Of a stretch of 64,000 nucleotides of DNA, positions 1 through 9,118 are shown in pieces. The DNA comes from Chitinophaga ginsengisegetis. GTDB taxonomy: Bacteria > Bacteroidota > Bacteroidia > Chitinophagales > Chitinophagaceae. Both the position numbers and the translations under genes were made by a program. Under the pieces are notes generated by a model. That model had not been told where the DNA came from and did not search any database. It worked only from the letters and a program-made list of their open reading frames with translations. The stretch spans positions 1,426,001 through 1,490,000 of the forward strand of contig NZ_FUZZ01000001.1 of assembly GCF_900168065.1 (NCBI RefSeq), written 5' to 3'. Position 1 is the stretch's first letter, and every line of letters begins with the position of its first letter.

Positions 1-736
1 CATCATGAAGTATGTATTGGTTTACTGTACAGCAGGAAAACTAAATGTACAGGCAGATCATACTGTATTTAACCTGAAACCGGGCGACGTTATCACTATT
101 ACCTCCGGCCAGGTACACAGTATCCAGCCGGCCCCGAAAGCCAAAGGATTTGTGCTGGAATTTACACTGGATTTTTTCTGTAAAGATGATAAGGATATTG
201 AACTCATTTTTCACAACGGACTTTTCTGCCACTTCGCCATGAATGAGGTAATCCCTGTGGATAAAGATATCATGGAAACACAACTGGCCCTCATCCGGGA
301 AGAATTACAGGAGCAGCCTTACCAATACCTTATTTCCGTGCATAGCCGCGTGGCCCTGATACTGGTGTCCATCAACCGGGCAAAGGTGAAACGTGGCGAT
401 GAGATCTGGAAACCGGAAGCGCTATTCCTGAGGTTCCTGGAAGCCGTAAGGGATAATTTTGAGCATAACTATACCCTCGCACAATTTGCAAAGCTGCTCG
501 GCACTACGGAGGCCAAACTCAATGAACTGGCAAAGCTCCATGCCGGGAAAACAGCCCAGAACGTGATTTACGGCCTTGTTACATCTGAAGCAAAACGAAT
601 GCTTACCTATGGCGATCTGTCTGTAAAAGAAGTCGCCTATAAACTCGGCTTCAACGACCCTTTCTATTTTTCCAACTTCTTCAAAAAACAAACACAGATC
701 TCCCCAAAACTTTATAAAGAGCAGTTCGCCGGGTAA
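1..736 (+). CDS. AraC-family transcriptional regulator (5' truncated by window edge)
   Basis: The gene encodes an N-terminal cupin-like sensing domain (about residues 1-110, with the LKPGDVITITSGQVHSI turn typical of AraC arm domains) and a C-terminal double helix-turn-helix DNA-binding domain (about residues 145-243). The second HTH ends with VKEVAYKLGFNDPFYFSNFFKK, the AraC signature. Family members usually carry about 20-40 more residues before the first strand. The frame is open to the window edge and the ATG at base 5 gives a rather short arm, so I think the true start lies outside the window. It probably controls the DoxX and cupin genes that follow on the same strand. The ligand is unknown. 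Confidence 0.9.
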   Translation, partial: IMKYVLVYCTAGKLNVQADHTVFNLKPGDVITITSGQVHSIQPAPKAKGFVLEFTLDFFCKDDKDIELIFHNGLFCHFAMNEVIPVDKDIMETQLALIREELQEQPYQYLISVHSRVALILVSINRAKVKRGDEIWKPEALFLRFLEAVRDNFEHNYTLAQFAKLLGTTEAKLNELAKLHAGKTAQNVIYGLVTSEAKRMLTYGDLSVKEVAYKLGFNDPFYFSNFFKKQTQISPKLYKEQFAG

Positions 737-817
737 ATATTACATGCTTTTTGCAGGATTCTCTATTCCCAGGGCCACCCATAAAACCCACCTTTGTATC
801 AGTTAAACAACTGGTAC

Positions 818-1237
818 ATGAAAACTTATCAACACATCGCTTCCCTGCTACTCCGGCTTGCACTGGCAACAGGCTTCTTATCTGCAGTAGCAAGCAGATT
901 GGGTTTATGGGGGCAACAGTCATCGGGATGGGAAAAGTTCCTCCAGTATACCGCCCAGGTAAATTCATTTGCACCCAAAAAAATGATCCCTGCACTGGCT
1001 GTAGCCAGCACTATTCTTGAAACATTGCTGGGCATTTTACTGCTGCTGGGGTTCAAAACGTCGCTGGCGGCCACCGGCGCCATGATACTCACCTGCCTGT
1101 TTGCGGTTAGCATGACCTACTCCTTCGGGCTGAAAGAACCCCTGGACTACTCCGTTTTCGTTTTCAGCGCAGCCGCTTTCCTTTTAGCTACCATGCCCGC
1201 AGGCAAATGGAGCATTGATCAATACTTAACCAAATAA
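818..1237 (+). CDS. DoxX-family membrane protein
   Basis: A 139-residue integral membrane protein with four predicted hydrophobic helices. The N-terminal LLLRLALATGFL helix followed by a polar loop with GWEKFLQYTAQVN, then ETLLGILLLLGF, matches the DoxX/DUF417-like layout. DoxX proteins are linked to membrane redox and thiol-stress functions, but the exact role here is not known. I chose the ATG at 818 because the longer open frame begins with a TTG and lacks a clear ribosome-binding site. The cupin gene follows after 11 bases, so the two are probably co-transcribed and controlled by the AraC regulator upstream. Confidence 0.8.
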   Translation: MKTYQHIASLLLRLALATGFLSAVASRLGLWGQQSSGWEKFLQYTAQVNSFAPKKMIPALAVASTILETLLGILLLLGFKTSLAATGAMILTCLFAVSMTYSFGLKEPLDYSVFVFSAAAFLLATMPAGKWSIDQYLTK

Positions 1238-1248
1238 AAAATAAAATC

Positions 1249-1620
1249 ATGAACACTGATATCAATCACTACATCACTAAAAGTAACCAGGTTGAATGGC
1301 AACCACTCGTAGAGAAAAATATTCACTATAAAGGAATATTCGTGAAGTCGCTCCGGTACGACGAAGCCGCCGGACGCTCTACAACCATCCTGCTCAAGTT
1401 TGAGCCCGGCGCCCATTATCCGTATCATAATCATCCGGGAGGTGAAGAAATCTTTGTGCTGAGTGGCGACGCCGTACTGGAACATACTACACTGCTGGCG
1501 GGCGACTACCTGTATACGCCACCAGGCTTCCGGCATTCTGTTACCAGCAACACCGGATGCGTGCTGTTCTTTGTGATCCCGGAGGAAGTGGAGATCCTTC
1601 CCGGTTCAGGTGAACTATAG
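1249..1620 (+). CDS. Cupin-domain protein (ChrR-like)
   Basis: A 123-residue single-domain cupin. Motif 1 reads YHNHPGGEEIFVLSG, giving metal ligands H60, H62 and E66 or E67. Motif 2 contains H96 in PPGFRHSV. The spacing and the HPGGEE variant resemble the ChrR-type cupin of anti-sigma factors and quercetinase-like small cupins, but the zinc-binding anti-sigma domain is absent, so it is a free-standing metal-binding cupin. It is the last gene of a short rightward unit with DoxX. A strong hairpin starts six bases after its stop. The substrate cannot be told from the sequence. Confidence 0.82.
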   Translation: MNTDINHYITKSNQVEWQPLVEKNIHYKGIFVKSLRYDEAAGRSTTILLKFEPGAHYPYHNHPGGEEIFVLSGDAVLEHTTLLAGDYLYTPPGFRHSVTSNTGCVLFFVIPEEVEILPGSGEL

Positions 1621-1625
1621 ATACT

Positions 1626-1674
1626 TTGTCAGATCTTTTATTTACAATGGTATTGTAAATAAAAGATCTGACAA
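1626..1674. terminator. Long perfect inverted repeat, bidirectional terminator
   Basis: Two 23-base arms (1626-1648 and 1652-1674) are perfectly complementary around a 3-base loop. The stem has A/T runs in both arms, so either strand gives a hairpin with a U-rich flank. It exactly fills the gap between the convergent cupin gene (stop at 1620) and the DinB gene (stop starting at 1675), which fits a shared terminator. Confidence 0.8.
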
Positions 1675-2190
1675 TTAACTTCTGAAGAGTTGTTCATCAA
1701 TCCGCTCTTTCTGCCTCAGGTGATGTCTCATGTGCATCTCTGCAAACTGAAGCCATTCCAGCGAATTAAAAAAGAGCAAACCCGGATGTTCGGTTTTTCC
1801 GCGTGCCGTTGAAAGATCGATAGCATTCACCTCCTGCTTTAAACGCAACAGGCCCTGCAATAACTCGTCTTTACTTTGGGGTTGTCTTGAATAAGGATCA
1901 TTGGAGGGGTTTCCTAACAACATATCCGGGAAGGCATTATTGGCAAACATCACTTTGGCATGTTTGTGCATGGCTTTATCATGGTTGGCATTGTCCAGCA
2001 AGGCAGCTTTCATTTGCTCCACAAAATAGCTGGTATCTGCTATAATGTGCAGGTACACCTGTCCCAGCGACCAGGCATCCTCGCGGGGTTTCCGGCAAAG
2101 CATCTTCAACGTGTAGTCGTTGAGGTGAGCCATCCATTTTTCAATCGTTTCATTGAAATGTTGGCGTAAAGCGACTTGGTTTGTTTCCAT
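1675..2190 (-). CDS. DinB-family protein
   Basis: A 171-residue four-helix-bundle protein of the DinB/YfiT superfamily. The metal-binding histidine pattern is visible: H48 in the VYLHI helix and H153/H157 in EMHMRHHLRQKERI near the C terminus. DinB-fold proteins include thiol-dependent transferases (bacillithiol, mycothiol) and many of unknown role. The HD-hydrolase gene ends 34 bases upstream, so this may be the last gene of the leftward metal-efflux unit, although a functional link is not shown. Confidence 0.75.
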   Translation of the reverse strand: METNQVALRQHFNETIEKWMAHLNDYTLKMLCRKPREDAWSLGQVYLHIIADTSYFVEQMKAALLDNANHDKAMHKHAKVMFANNAFPDMLLGNPSNDPYSRQPQSKDELLQGLLRLKQEVNAIDLSTARGKTEHPGLLFFNSLEWLQFAEMHMRHHLRQKERIDEQLFRS

Positions 2191-2224
2191 TGCTGATTTC
2201 TATAGTGGGAAGCTACCATTTTTT

Positions 2225-2830
2225 TCAGATGTCTGCCTGCCTGTTGTCTCTTTTTTTCAACCACATCTCCTTTCTTTCCTGTAATACCCTTCGTCCGTAG
2301 TCGGTAAAGTATTGGTGCCGGATGAGGAAGGCATCATTCATGCGGTTCCATTCCTCATCCGTAAAACACCGGAACAGGCAGCCCGCCCATTCTTCCCGGA
2401 GCAGCGCTTCTTCTTCCTGGTAATTATCCTGCGACAGGTGGTAAAGGTCCGCATCACAAAGCACTTCTTCCATAAGCGTTAAAGGATGCTGCGGCATTTT
2501 GGTGGCTTCAATGCAGGCCAGTACCTGCTGTATGGCTGCGTCGGGCATCCCGTGTTGTGTCAGGTATTGCCGCGCTATCTTTTTGCTTTCCTCTTCATGG
2601 CCTATGTACGTATAGCAATAACCCGCATCATGAAACCAGGCGGCTATCTGCACCAGTTCCAGCTGGGCGGGTGTAAGCCCGCTGGCGGCGCCTATTTCCG
2701 TAACTGCCGTTACCACGGTGCGGGTATGGGCTATGGTGTGAAACGAAACCGGCGCCGCCAGCCCCCTGTTCAGCAATGAACTGATATATCCTTCTATCTC
2801 CCCTAACAGGTCAGTCTTATTGGAATACAT
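2225..2830 (-). CDS. HD-domain phosphohydrolase
   Basis: A 201-residue HD-superfamily protein. Metal-binding residues are in the expected order: H35 in HTIAHTRTVV, H67-D68 in AAWFHDAGY, H78 in IGHEEES and D126/D128 in LCDADLYHL. It resembles stand-alone HD hydrolases acting on nucleotides or phosphate esters. No synthetase or receiver domain is attached. It lies 44 bases downstream of the RND adaptor gene and 34 bases upstream of the DinB gene on the same strand. The substrate is unknown. Confidence 0.8.
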   Translation of the reverse strand: MYSNKTDLLGEIEGYISSLLNRGLAAPVSFHTIAHTRTVVTAVTEIGAASGLTPAQLELVQIAAWFHDAGYCYTYIGHEEESKKIARQYLTQHGMPDAAIQQVLACIEATKMPQHPLTLMEEVLCDADLYHLSQDNYQEEEALLREEWAGCLFRCFTDEEWNRMNDAFLIRHQYFTDYGRRVLQERKEMWLKKRDNRQADI

Positions 2831-2874
2831 AACATATCAATTTTTTACAAAGACGTATAACCGCACCGGTACCC

Positions 2875-4017
2875 CTACTCTTCCATCCTGTTTTTCAATT
2901 TGCCTAACAGGGCATATGCACCCTGAACAACAATCCTTGTTTTCAGCCAGTCGGTACTGTCCGGCAGCAATGCTACTTTGCCATTTTCCCGGTCGCCGGC
3001 GGTTACCCGTACCAGGTGGAAACTGTTTTCATCTGCTGTCGTAAACACGTACTCCTTACCATTATAACGCACCAGCGCGTCTTCTGGTACAATTGCGGCC
3101 GGTTTATTATCCAGTTCAAATACGGCGTTCAGGAACATGCCCGGCAACAGGTGCAGCATCTGCTTTTCAAAATGGCAATGCAACACGCCGCTCCTGTTTT
3201 CATCCACGTTGCGGGTCACCAAAATGGTTTCCACATCGTACCACTCGTCCGGTTTATCCACCAGGCTTACTTTTCCATGCATGCCCTTTTTAAAGGAGTT
3301 GATATTCTTTTCAAACACCGTAATAGCGGCATGGATATCGTCAGGGTTTACCAGTTCAAACAATACATCCGCGGGATTTACGTATTTGCCGATGTTCACA
3401 TTCACTTTGCTCACATAACCATTGATAGGCGCATAAATGGGCACTACGCCGGATATGGTGCCGGGGCTTAGTTTATCCGGGTTAATGTGAATGATCCGCA
3501 GCTTGGCGGCGAGCGATTGTATCATCACTTCCTGTGTATTGTATTCGCTGAGGGCAAGCTGGTAGCTTTTCTTACTGGTAGCATCGGCCTCGCTCAGTTC
3601 CCTTTGGCGTTGCATATCTGTGGCCAGGTATTGCATCTTCGCCTTTGCTGTGAGGTAATCCTGCTGTAACTGCACATAGGCCGGGTCTTCCATCACAGCA
3701 ATTACCTGCCCTTTGGAAATCGGGGACCCTGGCAGCAGGGTGGTGCTTTTTAAATATCCGCCCAACGGAAAGCTCACCGAAATGAGGCTTTGGGGAGGCA
3801 CATCTACGGAGCCGGTGGCCCGGATAGTAGCGTGTGTGGTGCCTTCCTGCGCGGTAGCGGTTACAATGCCTGCGTTCTTCTTCTGTAAACTGTCGAGCAT
3901 CACCACGTTCTGTTCTGATGCTGCCGGTGCGGATGATGTGGAAGCTGCCGTTTCGCTCTTTTGCTTACAGGCAACTGCCGCAACCATCAGCGCACTATAT
4001 ATCAATAACTTTTTCAT
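2875..4017 (-). CDS. RND efflux periplasmic adaptor lipoprotein (CusB/CzcB type)
   Basis: A 380-residue membrane-fusion protein that bridges the inner-membrane RND pump to the outer-membrane channel. The signal sequence ends in a lipobox, AAVAC, with C17 as the lipidated residue. It is followed by a beta-barrel, a lipoyl half-motif (SPISKGQVIAVMEDP), a coiled-coil hairpin (about 115-175), the second lipoyl half (IYAPINGYVSKVNVNIGKYV) and a membrane-proximal domain (PEDALVRYNGKEYVF). I chose the ATG at 4017, five bases after the pump stop. The longer frame overlaps the pump gene and would spoil the signal peptide. Confidence 0.9.
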   Translation of the reverse strand: MKKLLIYSALMVAAVACKQKSETAASTSSAPAASEQNVVMLDSLQKKNAGIVTATAQEGTTHATIRATGSVDVPPQSLISVSFPLGGYLKSTTLLPGSPISKGQVIAVMEDPAYVQLQQDYLTAKAKMQYLATDMQRQRELSEADATSKKSYQLALSEYNTQEVMIQSLAAKLRIIHINPDKLSPGTISGVVPIYAPINGYVSKVNVNIGKYVNPADVLFELVNPDDIHAAITVFEKNINSFKKGMHGKVSLVDKPDEWYDVETILVTRNVDENRSGVLHCHFEKQMLHLLPGMFLNAVFELDNKPAAIVPEDALVRYNGKEYVFTTADENSFHLVRVTAGDRENGKVALLPDSTDWLKTRIVVQGAYALLGKLKNRMEE

Positions 4018-4021
4018 GCCG

Positions 4022-7000
4022 CTAATTTTGATTGGATGACAATAAATATTCGAGCTCAATTTTCCGCAGGTTCAGTTCCTTTACGGCGTCCAGGTACTCG
4101 CTTTGCAGGGTAACGGCGCTGTTAATCAGCGTTCCCCATTCTATATAGCTGATCTCTCCGTTCTTATAGGTAAGATTAGCCGTTCTGATCATAATCTCTG
4201 CCTGTCGCAACGCGCTGCCGGTATAGTAATCCACTGCCTGCTGGTATTTCAGGTATTCACTGTGGTTCTGCTGCAATTGCGCCCACAGCCTGGTGGCGGC
4301 CACTTCCGACGACAATGCCGCGATATCCTCCATACGTGTAGCCGCCTTTATTTTTGCCCGCTGCGTTCTGGCAAAGATGGGAATACCCACACCTATCTGC
4401 ACCGTGGAAAAACGGGTGCCGCTGCCGTAATAATGATCCACCTGGCTTCTATCCATCTGCCAGCCTATGATCGACTGGTTAGAATACCCCAGGTTCCAGT
4501 CCGGCAGCAGCTTTGCTTTTTCCAGTTGTGTATTCCCTGCCGCAATCCGCTGCTGCTGCTGGTAAAGCTGTAGCACCGGGTGCTGCGCCAGCAAAGTGGT
4601 ATCATACAACACCACATTTGCGTTCAGTGTATCCGTAGCCGTTATAGCGCCGCGTTCATTCAGCAAAGTGGCTAATTGTACACCGGCAACTTTCTCATCG
4701 GCGTAGGTCATCCGCAGCATCATTTTTATCTGGCTGGCCTGGTTCTCCAGAGATGTTTTTTCCAGCAGGTTGGTTTCTCCTTTCTCAAAACGCAGGGCGG
4801 CTACTTTGGTATACCGGGAGTAGGTGCTGTCCATTTTCTCCAGCAATAACCGCCGGCTGTTGATGTATTGCAGTTGCAGGTACGCCTGTTTCACCAGCCG
4901 GATAATTTCAGCTTTCTGTAAAGTGGTTTGCCATTGTGCTCCCAGCCATTCCTGTTCAAAAACATTCTTTTGTTTTTTGTATAGGGCGGGGAGAGAAAAC
5001 CCCTGGGCAATGGTAAACTTATTATCAAAAGAAGTGCTGTTAATATTTCCCAGTTCTCCGGTAACAGTGGTTCTGGCCGGATCTACGGAGGAATGCCGCA
5101 ATGCCTCGTAATAAGATTCCTGCAAACGGCCCAACGCTATCTGCCGGTTTTGTTCCACCGCGATATGAAGCGCCTCCTGCAGTGATAGCGGTTTAGCCTC
5201 CTGTGCTTGCAGCAAACCAGGACAAGCCAGCAATAGTACTACCAGCGGAACGGCAACGGCCTTCGCATTGGGTGGCCGCCATCCTTTTTCCGCCAGGTAA
5301 TACAGGCAGGGCAACACCAGTAAGGTGAGCATGGTAGCAGTAATGAGTCCGCCTATTACCACGGTGGCCAACGGCCGTTGTACTTCCGCACCTGCGCCCT
5401 GGCTCAGCGCCATCGGCAGGAAGCCCAGCGATGCCACGGTGGCCGTCATCAGCACGGGTCTTAACCGGTCGTGCGTGGCCTGTAAAATGATTTGCATGAT
5501 ATCTGTCATACCTTCTTTTTTCAACTGGTTCATTTCTCCTATCAACACAATCCCGTTTAATACCGCTACGCCAAAAAGCGCTATAAAACCAACGCCGGCG
5601 GAGATGCTGAAAGGCATTCCCCTCAGCCAGATCGCCAGCACTCCTCCAATAGCAGATAAAGGAATGGCCGAAAAAATAAGCACACAATATTTCAGGTTGC
5701 GGAATGCAAAAAACAACAGGAGGAAGATCAGCAGCAGCGCCACGGGCAGTGCTATAGCAAGACGCCGGGTAGCATGTTGCAGGTTCTCATATTGTCCGCC
5801 GTAAGTAACGTAGTAACCCGCAGGGAATTTTACATGGCTGCCCACCTTACGTTGCAACTCCTGCACAATGCTCTGCACATCCCTTCCCCGCACGTTAAAG
5901 CCCACGGTGATCCTCCGGCGGGCATCTTCGCGCTGGATCTGGTAAGGGCCATCCTGGAGCTCAATAGCGGCCAGCATATGCAGCGGCACTTGTTGTCCGC
6001 CGGGCAGGCCCACCAGCAGGTTGCCTATTTCGTTGATATCCCGGCGCTGCCGGTCGTCCATACGGATCACCAGGTCGTAGCGTTTGTCCGCTTCAAACAC
6101 CAGGCCCGCTACGGCGCCGGCATACGCCGCCTGCAATGTATTATTGATGTCATTTACCGATGCCCCGAACCGCGCAATCGCTTCCCGGTTGTAGGTCACC
6201 ACCAGCTGTGGAATACCCGTCACCGTTTCTGTATAAAGATCCGTAGCCCCGTTTATGGATTGTATCACTTTACCCAGTTTATCAGCATAAGCTGATAGCG
6301 TGTCCAGGTCGTCGCCAAAGATCTTGCATACCACATCCTGCCGCGCGCCGGTCATCAGTTCATTAAACCGCATCTGCACCGGGAACTGGAAGCCGGTGGC
6401 AATACCAGGCACTTCTTCCAGTGCTGCACTCATTTTTCCTGCCAGCTCCGGGAAGGAAGTGGCGCTGGTCCATTCCTTTTTTGGTTTTAATATTACCATC
6501 ATATCAGCGGCTTCCATCGGCATAGGATCGGTCGGTATTTCCCCGGAACCTATTTTGGTCACCACTTTCTGCACCTCGGGGAATTTATCCAGCAGCACCC
6601 GCGCGCTCTTCTGCGTGGTGTTGATGGTATTGGTTAAAGAAGAACCCGTGAGCAGCCTTGTATCTACCGCAAAATCCCCTTCCTCCAGCTGCGGGATAAA
6701 CTCTCCGCCCAGCGACATCAGCACCGGGATGGCAGCAGCAAATAATACAAATGCCAGTCCTACTACCAGCCGGGGCGTACGCAATACTTTCTTCAGCAAA
6801 GGATCATAAAACCGCTGCACGGCACGCATCATTTTATCCGCGAAGCTCTCTTTATGACTTAACTTTTTATTTAACACCAGTGCGCCCATCATCGGCACAT
6901 AGGTAAGTGATAAAATAAATGCACCGATAATAGCAAAAGACACTGTTTGCGCCATTGGCCGGAACATCTTTCCTTCGATGCCCTGGAGGGAAAGTATAGG

Positions 7001-8392
7001 GAGATAAACGATCAGGATGATGATTTGCCCGAAAGCCGCGCTGTTCATCATGGTTTTGGCAGAAGTTTCTACTTCATTGTCCATCTGCTCCTGCGTCATC
7101 AGGGTGGTTCCGCGCAGGGAGGCGCCTTTGGTGAGCTTATGCATCACTGCTTCGATGATGATCACGGCGCCATCTACCAGCAAGCCAAAATCGAGCGCAC
7201 CGAGGCTCATCAGGTTGCCGCTCACCCCAAAGAGGTTCATCATGATGATGGCGAACAGCATCGCCAGCGGGATCACGGAGGCTACAATCAGCCCGGCCCG
7301 GATGTTGCCCATAAATATCACCAGCACAAAAACCACGATGAGCGCTCCTTCCAGCAGATTCCGTTCTACGGTGGAAATAGCGTTGTCCACCATTTTGGTG
7401 CGGTCCAGGAAGGGTTCAATGATCACGCCTTCCGGCAATGTTTTTTCAATTTCTTTTACCCTGTCTTTGATGCCTTTTATTACCGCAGCGCTGTTTTCTC
7501 CTTTCAGCATCATCACTATGGCGCCGGCTACTTCTCCTTCGTCGTTATACACGGTAGCGCCATACCGCACGGCATGGCCCTGCTGCACTTTAGCCACGTC
7601 CCTTACCAGCAGCGGCACGCCGCCGTTTACCTGCTTCACCACAATATTGTTGATGTCCCCGATATTTTTGGCGAGGCCCTCGCTCCGGATAAAAACCACG
7701 TTCGGGCCTTTTTCAATGTAGGCGCCGCCGGTGTTCTGGTTGTTATCCCGCAGACTTTTAAATACATCCGCTACCGTTAGACCGAAACTTTTAAGTTTAT
7801 CAGGGTCAATGGCTACTTCATATTGCTTTACCATGCCGCCAAAGCTGCTTACATCGGCCACACCTTCCACGCTCAGGAGCTGACGCCGCACAATCCAGTC
7901 CTGGATATCCCGCAGGGCCATCAGGTCGTATTTGCCTTCATAGCCTGGTTTGGGCTTCACCACATACTGGAATATTTCCCCCAGGCCGGTAGTTACGGGC
8001 CCCAGCTGCGGATCTCCCATGCCCGGAGGGATCTGCGGACGCACCTGTGCCAGTCGCTCGCTGATCTGCTGCCGCGCCCAGTACACATCCGTATTGTCGT
8101 TGAATACAATGGTTACCAGGCTAAGCCCGAAACGGGAAAAGCTGCGCTGCTCAATAATGCCGGGCACATTCCGCGTGGCCTGTTCTATGGGAACGGTGAT
8201 AAAACGTTCCACATCCGGCGCACCAAGGCTCGGCGCCGACGTGATCACCAGCACCTGGTTATTGGTGATATCAGGCACCGCATCAATAGGCAGGCGTGTT
8301 ACCGAATAACTACCCCAGCCGATCAATGCCAGTACAAACAACAGGATGATCAGTTTATTCCTGACAGAAAAATGAATGATCTTATTTAACAT
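4022..8392 (-). CDS. CzcA/CusA-family heavy-metal RND pump fused to a TolC-like outer-membrane factor
   Basis: A 1456-residue two-part protein. Residues 1 to about 1040 are a complete HME-type RND transporter: N-terminal PIDAVPDITNNQV, the TM4 proton-relay motif DFGLLVDGAVIIIE at 401-414, and C-terminal LVLPCLYYLAEKGW. The DFG..DGA form is that of divalent-cation (Zn/Co/Cd/Ni) pumps rather than the Cu/Ag type. Residues 1065-1456 form an outer-membrane efflux protein with two coiled-coil repeats (LSLQEALHIAVEQNRQI start). Between them, about 1045-1064, lies a hydrophobic stretch ending in QAQ. It looks like the old signal peptide of the channel protein and would act as an extra membrane crossing. 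The normal separate TolC gene is therefore absent here. Confidence 0.93.
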   Translation of the reverse strand: MLNKIIHFSVRNKLIILLFVLALIGWGSYSVTRLPIDAVPDITNNQVLVITSAPSLGAPDVERFITVPIEQATRNVPGIIEQRSFSRFGLSLVTIVFNDNTDVYWARQQISERLAQVRPQIPPGMGDPQLGPVTTGLGEIFQYVVKPKPGYEGKYDLMALRDIQDWIVRRQLLSVEGVADVSSFGGMVKQYEVAIDPDKLKSFGLTVADVFKSLRDNNQNTGGAYIEKGPNVVFIRSEGLAKNIGDINNIVVKQVNGGVPLLVRDVAKVQQGHAVRYGATVYNDEGEVAGAIVMMLKGENSAAVIKGIKDRVKEIEKTLPEGVIIEPFLDRTKMVDNAISTVERNLLEGALIVVFVLVIFMGNIRAGLIVASVIPLAMLFAIIMMNLFGVSGNLMSLGALDFGLLVDGAVIIIEAVMHKLTKGASLRGTTLMTQEQMDNEVETSAKTMMNSAAFGQIIILIVYLPILSLQGIEGKMFRPMAQTVSFAIIGAFILSLTYVPMMGALVLNKKLSHKESFADKMMRAVQRFYDPLLKKVLRTPRLVVGLAFVLFAAAIPVLMSLGGEFIPQLEEGDFAVDTRLLTGSSLTNTINTTQKSARVLLDKFPEVQKVVTKIGSGEIPTDPMPMEAADMMVILKPKKEWTSATSFPELAGKMSAALEEVPGIATGFQFPVQMRFNELMTGARQDVVCKIFGDDLDTLSAYADKLGKVIQSINGATDLYTETVTGIPQLVVTYNREAIARFGASVNDINNTLQAAYAGAVAGLVFEADKRYDLVIRMDDRQRRDINEIGNLLVGLPGGQQVPLHMLAAIELQDGPYQIQREDARRRITVGFNVRGRDVQSIVQELQRKVGSHVKFPAGYYVTYGGQYENLQHATRRLAIALPVALLLIFLLLFFAFRNLKYCVLIFSAIPLSAIGGVLAIWLRGMPFSISAGVGFIALFGVAVLNGIVLIGEMNQLKKEGMTDIMQIILQATHDRLRPVLMTATVASLGFLPMALSQGAGAEVQRPLATVVIGGLITATMLTLLVLPCLYYLAEKGWRPPNAKAVAVPLVVLLLACPGLLQAQEAKPLSLQEALHIAVEQNRQIALGRLQESYYEALRHSSVDPARTTVTGELGNINSTSFDNKFTIAQGFSLPALYKKQKNVFEQEWLGAQWQTTLQKAEIIRLVKQAYLQLQYINSRRLLLEKMDSTYSRYTKVAALRFEKGETNLLEKTSLENQASQIKMMLRMTYADEKVAGVQLATLLNERGAITATDTLNANVVLYDTTLLAQHPVLQLYQQQQRIAAGNTQLEKAKLLPDWNLGYSNQSIIGWQMDRSQVDHYYGSGTRFSTVQIGVGIPIFARTQRAKIKAATRMEDIAALSSEVAATRLWAQLQQNHSEYLKYQQAVDYYTGSALRQAEIMIRTANLTYKNGEISYIEWGTLINSAVTLQSEYLDAVKELNLRKIELEYLLSSNQN

Positions 8393-8576
8393 GATTATCT
8401 ATTGGGCTACATGAATACAACAGCATAATGGCCCGCAAATACAGCATACGCTGCACCTGCAAGGCACGCGCCGGTCAGTTAAATGGGATAACACATCCCA
8501 AAAACTTCCCGCATGCGGCCATAGGCGGCATTATACCGGTTTCAGAAAAAACAAAAACCTGAATTGTATGATATAG

Positions 8577-8957
8577 TTATGCCCGGGGAGGCTGGAAAAT
8601 GCTGTGAGAAAGGAGACAAGGAGGTATCTCGTCATTTATTATTTTCCGTTTTACCGGTACCTGGGTAGGCACTTTAAACGATAATTGTGGTAAGATAGGT
8701 AAAATGCTTGGTGGCGTAAGCGTGAAAAAATATAAACAGGTTTTGAACGGTAACTCCATATCCTGCCTGTAATCCGCGTCATATGGCTGAGGATCCACGT
8801 AATGCATCCTGAAAAATGAGGCGATGGTAATGCCAGGGCTTTCACCCTTGTGCTTTATATAATGCTCCACCAGCAGCGGCAGTTTTAACACCTGCCCTGC
8901 CTCGGTAGTACCCAGCAGGTAGAGAGCCATTAAAAATATAGCGACGGCCTTTTTCAC
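8577..8957 (-). CDS. Small exported protein associated with metal-efflux operons
   Basis: A 126-residue protein with an N-terminal signal peptide (hydrophobic FLMALYLLGTTEAG). The patterns LPLLVEHYIKHK, FFRMHYVDPQP and DADYRQDMELPFK, as far as I recall, recur in small proteins encoded just before CzcA-type pumps in Bacteroidota, but I know of no assigned function. The His, Asp and Met residues in these motifs could bind metal; this is inference. It is the first gene of the leftward efflux unit, 184 bases before the pump gene. That gap holds only a weak 6-base hairpin (8484-8500). Confidence 0.7.
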   Translation of the reverse strand: MKKAVAIFLMALYLLGTTEAGQVLKLPLLVEHYIKHKGESPGITIASFFRMHYVDPQPYDADYRQDMELPFKTCLYFFTLTPPSILPILPQLSFKVPTQVPVKRKIINDEIPPCLLSHSIFQPPRA

Positions 8958-9068
8958 GCCCTAAAGTTATAAAAAAAAGTAAGACGGGAGTATTCATCTT
9001 CCGGGACTAACATATTAATACAAGAAAATATAGCCGATATACAAGTATAAGACAGTATTTAAAATACG

Positions 9069-9107
9069 AAAGCGTCTTACAACATAACATTGTAAGACGC
9101 TTTTTTT
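9069..9107. terminator. Rho-independent terminator
   Basis: Arms 9069-9082 and 9090-9103 pair over 14 bases around a 7-base loop. A seven-T run follows on the plus strand, and A/T-rich sequence flanks it on the minus strand. It lies just past the stop of the leftward TPR gene (9119) and upstream of the metal-efflux unit. Confidence 0.75.
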
Positions 9108-9118
9108 ATACGGCAAAC

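Noticed and set aside
6947..7780. Long open frame (277 codons) on the plus strand
   Set aside because: It lies wholly inside the RND pump gene on the opposite strand, is very rich in His, Gln and Tyr as expected for an antisense shadow, and has no recognisable domain.
8484..8500. Small hairpin TGGGAT/ATCCCA before the RND pump gene
   Set aside because: Six base pairs with no T run is within chance expectation; I do not call it a terminator or riboswitch.
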